Part shown: one piece after another, positions 1-7,250 of the stretch | Numbering within the stretch: the first letter of the stretch is position 1 | Layout of the letters: each line of letters opens with the position of its first letter | Source of the DNA: Caballeronia peredens | Lineage (GTDB): Bacteria > Pseudomonadota > Gammaproteobacteria > Burkholderiales > Burkholderiaceae | NCBI GenBank assembly: GCA_001544595.2 | Contig: FCOH02000001.1 | Coordinates: 372,001 to 436,000, forward strand | DNA: 64,000 nt | Direction: 5' to 3' | Made by a program: the position numbers and the translations under genes | Notes under the pieces: model-generated | What the model was told of the DNA's origin: nothing | The model's input: the letters and a program-made list of their open reading frames with translations, nothing else | Database searches by the model: none

Positions 1-196
1 CGCGGTGGTGGCGGGCGAGTTCGTGTTGTCGGGCTCGGGCTTCGGCTATCAGATCGCGTTCGCCTACAACGCATTCGATAACCCGACGATGTACGGCCTC
101 ATGCTCCTGATGCTGGTCTTCGTCACGACGATCAATGGCCTGCTGCGCCAGGCCGAAAGGCGTCTGTACCGGCGCATCCGCAGGGAGGCAGCATGA
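1..196 (+). CDS. ABC transporter permease, C-terminal fragment
   Basis: The window cuts this gene; only the last 64 codons are present, in the frame starting at base 2. The visible part (VVAGEFVLSGSGFGYQI followed by a hydrophobic helix and a basic tail) matches the C-terminus of binding-protein-dependent permeases of the SsuC/TauC/ThiX type. Its TGA overlaps the ATG of the next permease (ATGA at 193-196), so the two are translationally coupled and probably form a heterodimeric channel. The ATPase and substrate-binding protein presumably lie upstream, outside the window. The substrate cannot be read from this piece. Confidence 0.85.
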   Translation, partial: AVVAGEFVLSGSGFGYQIAFAYNAFDNPTMYGLMLLMLVFVTTINGLLRQAERRLYRRIRREAA

Positions 197-969
197 GTAC
201 GGTTGTCATTACGCATACGACGCGGCCGCGGCACGCGCGGCGCTGGACGGACGCGCTGGTGTTGATCGTCGTGCTCGTTGCGTTGTGGCAGGGCCTGAGC
301 GAAATGCTTGGTCCCGATGTGCTCACGACGCCCGTTCACACGGTGCAGCGCGCATTGCATATCGTGAGCGATGTGGACTTCCCTGAGAGCCTCTACGTCA
401 CATCGCTCGCGTTTGCTTCCGCGTTTGCGATTTCGGCGATCGCGGGCGTCTGCCTCGGCTTGCTGCTCGGCTCGCGGCGCATGGCCGGCGACGTGATGGA
501 GCCTTTGATGATGGGCTTCTATTCGATTCCGAAGGTCACGCTTTATCCGGTCGTGTTGCTCGCATGCGGCCTCGGCCTGTGGGCGAAGATCGTCTTCGGC
601 GTGATGCACGGCATCGTGCCGATCACGCTCTTCACGATGAACGCCGTGCGCAACATGCCGCCCATTTATGCGCGCGCGGCCAGAACGTATCGCATGAGTC
701 CCGGCGCTTTCGCGCGTTTTGTGCTCCTGCCTGCATGCGTGCCGGAAGTCGTCGCGGGCTTGCGCATCGGTTTTTCGCTGACCTTGCTCGGTACGCTGAT
801 CGGCGAGATGTTCGCATCGCAGAGCGGCATCGGCAGATTGCTGATGATCGCGATGAACCGCAACGAAACCAGCACGATCATGGCGCTCGCGCTGATGCTC
901 TTCGTCTTCGCGACGCTCGTCAATCTATTGTTCCTTGCATGGCAGCGTCATCTCACGCATAGCGACTGA
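193..969 (+). CDS. ABC transporter permease (SsuC/TauC-like)
   Basis: Inner-membrane permease of 258 residues with about six hydrophobic segments. It carries the EAA-type loop that contacts the ATPase (about residues 155-200, RAARTYRMSPGAFARFVLLP) followed by the usual G-x-x-IGEM-x-x-x-x-x-GIG stretch. This is the BPD_transp_1 fold used for small organic anions, thiamin precursors or sulfonates. It starts inside the stop of the preceding permease and ends two bases before the dehydratase gene, so transport and catabolism are one transcription unit. That suggests the transported molecule is the substrate of the hydro-lyase and lyase that follow; the identity is inference. Confidence 0.9.
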   Translation: MSTVVITHTTRPRHARRWTDALVLIVVLVALWQGLSEMLGPDVLTTPVHTVQRALHIVSDVDFPESLYVTSLAFASAFAISAIAGVCLGLLLGSRRMAGDVMEPLMMGFYSIPKVTLYPVVLLACGLGLWAKIVFGVMHGIVPITLFTMNAVRNMPPIYARAARTYRMSPGAFARFVLLPACVPEVVAGLRIGFSLTLLGTLIGEMFASQSGIGRLLMIAMNRNETSTIMALALMLFVFATLVNLLFLAWQRHLTHSD

Positions 970-971
970 TC

Positions 972-2378
972 ATGAAAACACTCTTCGACAAGCTGTGGGA
1001 CAGTCACGTCATCGCGCATCTTTCAGGCGGCGCGGATCTGCTTCAGGTGGACCGCCATCTGATGCATGAACTGACGGGCGTCGAAGCGGTGCGCGTGCTG
1101 GAGCGGCGCGGCCTCGGCATCGACAGCCCCGCGCTCACGTTTGCCACGCTCGATCATGTGATCTCGACGTTGCCCGGCCGCCGCGCGGGCGATGCGGACT
1201 GGAGCACGGACATGGTCGAGGCGATGCGCGCGCAAATGGCGCATCACGCGATTCCCATCTTCGACATCGGCGATGCCGGACGGCAAGGCATCGTGCATGT
1301 GATCGGACCGGAACTCGGGCTCTCGCTGCCGGGCACATCGATCGTCTGCGCAGACAGTCACACCTGCACGCATGGCGCGATGGGCGCGCTCGCGTTCGGC
1401 ATCGGCTCGACAGAAGTCGTGCATGTGCTGGCGACGCAAACCATCCGCCAGAAGCGGCCCATGACGATGCGTGTGCGCTTCGAGGGTCGCGTGCGCGAAG
1501 GCGTGAGCGCGAAGGACATGATCCTTTATGTGATCGGCAGGATCGGCGCGGCTGGCGGCACGGGATACGCAGTGGAATATGCGGGCGAGGCGATCGAAGC
1601 CTTGTCGATGGAAGGACGGCTCACGTTGTGCAATCTGAGCATCGAGCTTGGCGCGAAGTTCGGTCTCGTGGCGCCGGACGAGATCACCTTCGCTTATCTG
1701 CGCGACAAGCCGTATGCACCGCAAGGCGCGCAGTTCGATCGCGCCGTCGCGGACTGGCGATCGCTCGCAACGGACGAAGGCGCGCGCTTCGAGCGCGAAG
1801 TCGTGATCGATGCATCGGCGATTCGCGTGCAGGTCACATGGGGCACGAGCCCCGAGCATGTCATCGCGCTCGACGAAGCCATACCCGATCCCGCGGTGAT
1901 CACGGACGAATCGCGTCGCAATGCGGCGCAGGGCGCGATCGATTACATGGGCGTGCGCGCGGGACAACATCTCGACGAACTCGCAGTGGATCGCGTGTTC
2001 ATCGGCTCATGCACTAACAGCCGCATCGAGGACTTGCGTATGGCGGCGCGTGTCGTCGACGGACATCATGTCGCGCGCAACGTGAAGGCATGGGTCGTGC
2101 CCGGTTCGCTCACGGTTGCACGACAGGCGCATGAGGAAGGACTCGACGACATCTTTCGCGCGGCGGGCTTCGAATGGCGCGAGCCGGGCTGCTCGATGTG
2201 CGTCGGCGCGAATGGCGACGTGGTCGGGCGCGGCGAGCGCTGCGTATCGACGTCGAATCGCAATTTCGTCGGCAGACAAGGGCCCGGCGCGCGCACGCAT
2301 CTGGCAAGTCCTGCCGTCGCTGCCGCGAGCGCGCTGGCAGGACATATCGCCGCGCCGCAAACGGGAGCATCGCAATGA
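972..2378 (+). CDS. LeuC/DmdA-family hydro-lyase, large subunit
   Basis: Aconitase-superfamily large subunit of 468 residues, close to the usual LeuC length. The three iron-sulfur cysteines are present: C347 in FIGSCTNSR and C407/C410 in EPGCSMC. The substrate/cluster segment ADSHTCTHGAMGALAFGIG (about 128-146) is also intact. It works as a heterodimer with the small subunit that begins in its stop codon. The sequence DHVISTLPG near residue 61 differs from the DHNVPT of true 3-isopropylmalate isomerase. The neighbours (an ABC importer and a methylisocitrate-lyase-like enzyme instead of LeuA/LeuB) argue for a catabolic hydratase such as dimethylmaleate hydratase (DmdA) rather than leucine synthesis. 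The substrate is not proven. Confidence 0.88.
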   Translation: MKTLFDKLWDSHVIAHLSGGADLLQVDRHLMHELTGVEAVRVLERRGLGIDSPALTFATLDHVISTLPGRRAGDADWSTDMVEAMRAQMAHHAIPIFDIGDAGRQGIVHVIGPELGLSLPGTSIVCADSHTCTHGAMGALAFGIGSTEVVHVLATQTIRQKRPMTMRVRFEGRVREGVSAKDMILYVIGRIGAAGGTGYAVEYAGEAIEALSMEGRLTLCNLSIELGAKFGLVAPDEITFAYLRDKPYAPQGAQFDRAVADWRSLATDEGARFEREVVIDASAIRVQVTWGTSPEHVIALDEAIPDPAVITDESRRNAAQGAIDYMGVRAGQHLDELAVDRVFIGSCTNSRIEDLRMAARVVDGHHVARNVKAWVVPGSLTVARQAHEEGLDDIFRAAGFEWREPGCSMCVGANGDVVGRGERCVSTSNRNFVGRQGPGARTHLASPAVAAASALAGHIAAPQTGASQ

Positions 2379-2992
2379 AAGCCGTCACGACGATCACGGG
2401 GCCGGCCGCGCCGCTCTTGCGCGATAACGTCGACACCGACCTCATCATTCGTATCGAACGCATCTCGCAACTCAAGCGCGGACAACTCGGACCTTATCTG
2501 CTCGAAACACTGCGCTATCTCGGCGATGGCCCGGCAAGCGGAGAGCGCGAGGACTTCGTGCTCAATCGACCGGCGTTTCGTCACGCCTGCACGATGCTCG
2601 GCGGCACGAACTTTGGTTGCGGCAGCTCGCGCGAGATGGCGGTATGGGCGCTCGAAGAAGCGGGCATCCGCTGTGTGATCGCGCCTTCGTTCGGCGATAT
2701 CTTCTACAACAACTGTCTGCAAAATGGCCTTCTGCCGGTGCGGCTCGCCGCGAAGGACATCGCGCGTATCGCCGACGCGTCTCACGACGGCGCGAATGTC
2801 GAAGTCGATCTTCGTGCTTTGGAGATTCGCGCGCCCGGCCTCGATCCGATTGCGTTCGAATTCGATTCGGCGCAACGCGAAGCTTTGCTCGAAGGACTCG
2901 ACGAGATCGACCAGACGCGCCGCTTGAACGAGCAGATCGCACAATTCCGCGCCGGTGACCGCAAGGCGCGCGGCTGGGCTTATTTGAGCTGA
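2375..2992 (+). CDS. LeuD/DmdB-family hydro-lyase, small subunit
   Basis: Swivelling small subunit of the aconitase superfamily, 205 residues. It has the N-terminal NVDTDLII motif and the GGTNFGCGSSRE active-site segment (about residues 70-81). The ATG at 2375 overlaps the TGA of the large subunit, which fixes the start. The loop after NVDTDLII reads RIERISQLKRGQLGPY, unlike the LeuD loop that recognises isopropylmalate, so specificity is probably for another branched hydroxydicarboxylate. Together with the large subunit it should catalyse a reversible dehydration/hydration whose product is cleaved by the lyase at 3040. Confidence 0.88.
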   Translation: MKAVTTITGPAAPLLRDNVDTDLIIRIERISQLKRGQLGPYLLETLRYLGDGPASGEREDFVLNRPAFRHACTMLGGTNFGCGSSREMAVWALEEAGIRCVIAPSFGDIFYNNCLQNGLLPVRLAAKDIARIADASHDGANVEVDLRALEIRAPGLDPIAFEFDSAQREALLEGLDEIDQTRRLNEQIAQFRAGDRKARGWAYLS

Positions 2993-3039
2993 CTTCGCTC
3001 GATTTTCTCTGACTTACTCTGACTTTTCGGAGACTCATC

Positions 3040-3927
3040 TTGACCCGTTCCGCACGCTTTCGCGAGTTGTTCAAGGAAGGTCCTTTCGTCTGCATGGGCG
3101 CGCACGACGCCATCACCGCGATGCTGGCCGAGCAGGCGGGCGCGAAGTCCATCTATGTGTCGGGCTTTGTCGCGTCGGGTGTCGTGGCGGGCCAGCCCGA
3201 CGTCGGCGTGTTGTCGCAGACGGAAATGTTCGAGCACATCCGCCGCATTTGCCGCGTGACGTCCGTGCCAATTTTCGCCGATGCCGACACGGGCTACGGT
3301 GGCATCCTCGACGTTCAACGCACGATGCGTCTGTGGGAAGAAGCGGGCGCATCGGTGTTGCATCTGGAAGATCAGGCGCTGCCGAAGAAATGCGGGCACT
3401 ATGCGGGCAAGCAGCTCGTGTCGAAAGAAGAGATGGTGCTGAAGTTGCGCGCGATGATCGAAGCGCGCCGCGATCCGGATTTCTTCATCGTCGCGCGCAC
3501 CGATGCGATCGCAGTGACAGGCATCGACGATGCCGTTGCGCGGCTCGAAGCCTATGCGCAGGCGGGCGCGGACGGCCTCTATGCCGATGCGCCCGAAAGC
3601 CTCGAACACATGCGCGAACTCACGCGCCGTCTGAAGCCGCTCGGCAAGCCGATCCTCTTCAATCAGGCGCGCACGGGAAAGAGTCCTTACGTGTCGATGA
3701 AAGAGGCCTACGAAATGGGCTTCGATTACACGTTGAGCCCCATCGAGCCGATGCTCGCAATGCACAAGGCCGTGAAGGACATGCTGGCCGTGTTCATGCG
3801 CGAAGGCACGACCGATTCCATCGCAGATCGTCTGACGCCTTTCGACGAATACAACCGCTTCGTCGGACTCGATCGTGCAATGGAAATCGAAAAGCGCTTC
3901 GCCAGCGGCATTTCGTCTAAAACCTGA
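3040..3927 (+). CDS. Isocitrate lyase / PEP mutase family lyase
   Basis: Cytosolic Mg-dependent C-C lyase of 295 residues in the methylisocitrate lyase / 2,3-dimethylmalate lyase family. The metal-binding DADTGYG motif is at about residues 81-87. The catalytic loop KKCGH is at 116-120, with the cysteine used by lyases and absent from PEP mutases. A TTG start at 3040 is preceded by CGGAGA at a suitable distance, and no in-frame ATG fits the family N-terminus. With the LeuCD-like pair just upstream the set resembles the DmdAB-Dml module of nicotinate fermentation, where dimethylmalate is cleaved to propionate and pyruvate. Here it is joined to an importer, so a related exogenous hydroxydiacid is likely. 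That assignment is inference. Confidence 0.87.
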   Translation: MTRSARFRELFKEGPFVCMGAHDAITAMLAEQAGAKSIYVSGFVASGVVAGQPDVGVLSQTEMFEHIRRICRVTSVPIFADADTGYGGILDVQRTMRLWEEAGASVLHLEDQALPKKCGHYAGKQLVSKEEMVLKLRAMIEARRDPDFFIVARTDAIAVTGIDDAVARLEAYAQAGADGLYADAPESLEHMRELTRRLKPLGKPILFNQARTGKSPYVSMKEAYEMGFDYTLSPIEPMLAMHKAVKDMLAVFMREGTTDSIADRLTPFDEYNRFVGLDRAMEIEKRFASGISSKT

Positions 3928-3967
3928 TGCGCCTCACATTCTCCGCGCATTCAAAGCTTGAGCCCGA

Positions 3968-4798
3968 TTAACCGTCGATGGTTTCGTGCACGCCTTGTTC
4001 GCCGCGCTTCCAGTATGCGGACGCGCGAATGCGCCTCTTGTCGACGCCGCGTTCGATGCACAGCAACTGGCGCACCGCGCGCATGAGCGTGGCTTCGCCT
4101 GCGGCCCAGACATAGCCTTCGCCTTCGGGCACGAAGGTCTCGCGCAAGGCAAGCAGCAGCGCGCCGCCCGGATGTTCGCTCTCGTTGCGATAACGCCATT
4201 GCGCATAGAGATCGGCGCGCGTGTCGAATTCGATGCGCGCCGATTGATCGGCCACTTCGATCAGCGTTGCCACGCGCGTGCCTTCCGGTAGTTCTTCCAG
4301 CCGACGCGCGATGGCGGGCAGGGCGGTTTCATCGCCGATCATCAGATGCCAGTCGAATTGAGTGGGAATCACGAACGAGCCGCGCGGCCCGCCGATGCCG
4401 AGATACTGGCCCGGCGCGGCCTGTGCGGCCCAGGCCGTCGCGGGTCCGGCTTCGTGCAGCGCGAATTCGATATCCAGTTCGCGCGCGGCGCGATCATGGC
4501 GGCGCGGGGTGAAGTCGCGCGCGATCGGACGCGGCTTCGACGGATCGAATACAGGACCATCGGGACCGGCTTGCGGAATCGCGGGCATCGACTCGCCGGG
4601 TTGCGGAAAGAAAAGCTTCACGTGATCGTCGAACGATGCGCTGACGAAGTCTTCGAGATCGTCGCCGGTGAACGTGACGCGCACGAAGTGCGGATTGAGC
4701 GCCTGCACACGCTTCACTTGCAGCAGACGAAACTTGAGCGCATGGCGCACGCGCGTGACTGCCAGTTCGGGCCGGTCTTGCAGGATGGAATCGGTCAT
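3968..4798 (-). CDS. yqjH: Siderophore-interacting protein (ferric-chelate reductase)
   Basis: FAD-dependent, NADPH-using reductase of 276 residues that releases iron from ferric siderophores in the cytosol. The FAD signature RDFTPRRH (an R-x-Y/F-T-x-R motif) and the GQYLGIGGPRGSF phosphate-binding segment mark the flavin domain. The C-terminal domain ends with SAYWKRGEQGVHE, typical of the SIP family. I chose the ATG at 4798 (MTDSILQD) because GAAGGAG precedes it, although the frame is open further upstream. It lies 16 bases downstream of the PadR regulator on the same strand and is probably co-transcribed with it. The pairing copies the YqjH/YqjI system of Escherichia coli. Confidence 0.9.
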   Translation of the reverse strand: MTDSILQDRPELAVTRVRHALKFRLLQVKRVQALNPHFVRVTFTGDDLEDFVSASFDDHVKLFFPQPGESMPAIPQAGPDGPVFDPSKPRPIARDFTPRRHDRAARELDIEFALHEAGPATAWAAQAAPGQYLGIGGPRGSFVIPTQFDWHLMIGDETALPAIARRLEELPEGTRVATLIEVADQSARIEFDTRADLYAQWRYRNESEHPGGALLLALRETFVPEGEGYVWAAGEATLMRAVRQLLCIERGVDKRRIRASAYWKRGEQGVHETIDG

Positions 4799-4814
4799 CG
4801 TATAAGGCTCCTTC

Positions 4815-5552
4815 TCACGCTTGCTTCGGCGCGGGGTTCTGTTCGATTTCAGCGGTCGCGCGAGCGAGAATTTCGGCGATGCGGCGCTGTTCGTCGGGCG
4901 ATGCATCGGTCCGCAACAGCAGCGCTTTCTTCAGCGCGCGCCGGGCCGCGATCAGTTCGGCTACCCAGCCGCTGTCGCCGGACGCGTCGTCGGTGTCGTC
5001 GCCCATGTAGGCGCGGCGCACGAGGTCCATCTTGCGGGCGAAATGCGTGAGCTTCGCGAGCATGATGTCGACGCGTTCACGATTGCTCGCCAGATAATCG
5101 CGCCCGGCGTCCGAAAGCGCATACCGCTTGCGGTTGCCTTCCAGTTCGACGGTCGTATAGCCGAGTTCTTCCAGATACGTGAGCGCGGGATAAACCATGC
5201 CCGGGCTCGGCGCATAGAAACCGTTCGAACGATCCTCCAGCGCCTTGATGAGTTCGTAACCGTGACGCGGCGCCTCCGCGAGCATCGCGAGGAGCAGCAG
5301 TTGCAGGTCGTCGGAGGAGAACTTGCGGCCGCGCGGCATGCCGTCTTCGCCGCCGAATCCACCCATGCCGCCCATCCCACCCATTCCGCCCGGGCCGCCG
5401 CCGAAGCGTCCGCCGCCATGACGATGCCGGCCGTTCATACACCAGCGTTCGAAGGCGAAGCGTTCCGCCCATTCAGGGGCGCCGAAGGGAAAATCGAAAC
5501 CGAATGCGCGAAAACCGGCTTCGCGCGCACGTTGAAAGCAACGGGATTTCAT
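4815..5552 (-). CDS. yqjI: PadR-family metalloregulator, YqjI-like
   Basis: Winged-helix repressor of 245 residues. After a variable N-terminus comes a His/Gly-rich segment (HRHGGGRFGGGPGG, then four GGMGG-like repeats), followed by the PadR domain (LLLLAMLAEAPRHGYELIK, SPGMVYPALTYLEELG). YqjI of E. coli has the same plan, a metal-binding His/Gly-rich extension before PadR, and represses the yqjH reductase under nickel excess. The start at 5552 is supported by TGGAG seven bases upstream. Two palindromes lie just upstream of that ribosome site, so autorepression is likely. Co-transcription with the reductase, rather than the divergent arrangement of E. coli, is visible. The metal sensed is not known. 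Confidence 0.88.
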   Translation of the reverse strand: MKSRCFQRAREAGFRAFGFDFPFGAPEWAERFAFERWCMNGRHRHGGGRFGGGPGGMGGMGGMGGFGGEDGMPRGRKFSSDDLQLLLLAMLAEAPRHGYELIKALEDRSNGFYAPSPGMVYPALTYLEELGYTTVELEGNRKRYALSDAGRDYLASNRERVDIMLAKLTHFARKMDLVRRAYMGDDTDDASGDSGWVAELIAARRALKKALLLRTDASPDEQRRIAEILARATAEIEQNPAPKQA

Positions 5553-5563
5553 ATGATTGCTCC

Positions 5564-5599
5564 AGATATGTCGTAAAACATATCTAAAGATATATATCG
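5564..5599. promoter_or_regulatory. Putative PadR (YqjI-like) operators
   Basis: Two AT-rich palindromes stand out from the GC-rich surroundings. The first is AGATATGT - 6 bases - ACATATCT (5564-5585), a perfect 8-bp inverted repeat. The second is GATATATATC (5589-5598), fully self-complementary. They begin about 11 bases upstream of the PadR start codon, where bound repressor would block transcription of the regulator-reductase operon. YqjI of E. coli is known to bind ATATATC-type inverted repeats. Assignment to this regulator is inference from position and family. Confidence 0.7.
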
Positions 5600-5801
5600 T
5601 AAGAGTGTCTGTCAAGACGAATTTTTGCGATTCGTCGGCGCACGACGTAGGTTTACAGCGCCGGAAACGCTCCGCTCGGACGCGCGGGCAGGTGAGCTAC
5701 CGAGTTCAGCGAGGGCTACATCATCCTGCCGACTTTATTGCAGGCATTCTGATGGCGCCGTTCTGGGCGACGCTGACGGTCATCATTTTGTTGGGATCAA
5801 C

Positions 5802-6779
5802 CTATATCCATTTCGCTTTTCGGAACCAGCGAAACAGAAGCGCGTCGATCGCAAGGATCGCTGCGATGACGATCGGGTAGCCATAGCGGCTATGCAGTTC
5901 GGGCATATGCTCGAAGTTCATGCCGTAGATGCCCGCGATCATCGTTGGAACCGCGAACAAGGCGGCAAATGTGCCGAGTCGCTTGGTGATCTCGCTTTCC
6001 GCCAGCGCGATCATGCCCAGATTGACCTGAACCGCGGTAATGACCATCTCTCGACGACCCTCGATACCGCTCGTGATGCGCTCCAGGTGAAAATAAACAT
6101 CCTTGAAGTAAGTCGACATGCCTTCGCAGATTTTCGGAACGCGGCCGCCCATGAGTTTGCCTACGCTTTCCAGCAACGGACCGACGTGATGTCGGAGGAC
6201 CACGAGCCGCCGCTTGAAGCGATACAGCTCTTCGATGATTTCACGCGCTTCATTGTGCTCTTGCGGCTTGAAGATGCGATCTTCAAGTTCTTCGAGTTCG
6301 CTGGTCAGCTTTTCCAGTACCAGGAAGTAGTTGTCGACGATATCGTCCATCAACGCGTACAGCACGAACGCAGAACCCTGTTTGAGAAGAGGCGGCTCAT
6401 GTTCACATCGTTCGCGTACTTTCTGAAAACCGCGTTGGGTACGCATCCGCACTGAGAGCACATAGTTTTTTCCGACGAAGACATTGACCTCGCCGAACAG
6501 CAGGCTGCCGTCCTGTTGAAGTTCGACCGGATGCATGACTGCGAATAACGAGTCGTCGTACTCTTCGATCTTGGGCCACTGATGATGCGTTCGCACGTCT
6601 TCGACGGCGAGTTCATGAAGCCCGAATTCCTCTTTCATCGCGTCGAGCTCGGCGGCGTCGGGATCTTTGAGCGCGACCCAGACGAAGCATTCGGGCTTCT
6701 GCACGTAATCGCTGATCTGCTCGATGGGAATGTCACCGAGCTTACGACCTTCCTGATAGGCCACACATGCAATCAACAT
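5802..6779 (-). CDS. corA: CorA-family magnesium/cobalt transporter
   Basis: Inner-membrane Mg2+ (Co2+/Ni2+) channel of 325 residues, the normal CorA length. A large cytosolic N-terminal domain is followed by two C-terminal transmembrane helices separated by the signature YGMNFEHMPEL (GMN selectivity loop, about residue 284). The protein ends in a basic tail (FRWFRKAKWI). It starts with ATG at 6779; the upstream ribosome site is weak (AGGCGA). It stands alone between the PadR-reductase pair and the c-di-GMP gene, with no sign of an operon. No magnesium-sensing leader is recognisable upstream. Confidence 0.93.
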   Translation of the reverse strand: MLIACVAYQEGRKLGDIPIEQISDYVQKPECFVWVALKDPDAAELDAMKEEFGLHELAVEDVRTHHQWPKIEEYDDSLFAVMHPVELQQDGSLLFGEVNVFVGKNYVLSVRMRTQRGFQKVRERCEHEPPLLKQGSAFVLYALMDDIVDNYFLVLEKLTSELEELEDRIFKPQEHNEAREIIEELYRFKRRLVVLRHHVGPLLESVGKLMGGRVPKICEGMSTYFKDVYFHLERITSGIEGRREMVITAVQVNLGMIALAESEITKRLGTFAALFAVPTMIAGIYGMNFEHMPELHSRYGYPIVIAAILAIDALLFRWFRKAKWI

Positions 6780-7250
6780 GTTCGATCGCCTGAAAAGAGG
6801 AATATTCGATGAGTGCTGCGCGCGATGACTCGGTAATTCGCAACGGAAGCGGACGAATTCCCGGACCGGCTGACGCAGATTTAAGGTGCCGTTTGCCTTA
6901 CTGCCGAATGGCTTAGCATACGAGAGCCCCTTGTCAGATGCTTGCGGACCGCGAAACGCCCGGAGAATGCCGTGTATTGCATTGCGTCACAGGCCCAACA
7001 GTCCCGCGTGATTCTGGCAATCGTTCGTCGGTTGAATGAGCGTGCACATCAGCATGATGCAACGCTTCATACTCTTCGTGACAGAAGCGTGACGCGCTCC
7101 GGTGACGCCAACGTGACAGGTGCGGAAGAAGTCATGGCCATGAATGCGGCCCCTTACGCTTACTATATTCAGGCACTCGGTTACGTCTTGGCGTGCCTTC
7201 TGCATGCGCATGTCTTGACTGCGACGTTTGATGCAAGCGCTTTCATCGAT
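6780..7250. other. Intergenic region, no gene seen
   Basis: About 470 bases between the start of corA and the end of the EAL/GGDEF gene. Open frames here are short, lack ribosome sites and continue as the antisense of the neighbouring gene. It must contain the corA promoter (near 6780-6900). I see no riboswitch, repeat or convincing terminator. Confidence 0.5.

Noticed and set aside
972..2992. Leucine biosynthesis leuCD
   Set aside because: No leuA or leuB nearby, substrate-specificity segments differ, and the genes are coupled to an importer and a methylisocitrate-lyase-like enzyme.
5376..5460. Possible short tandem DNA repeat encoding the GGMGG units of the PadR protein
   Set aside because: The codons vary enough and the frame is kept; it reads as a low-complexity protein segment rather than an independent DNA repeat.
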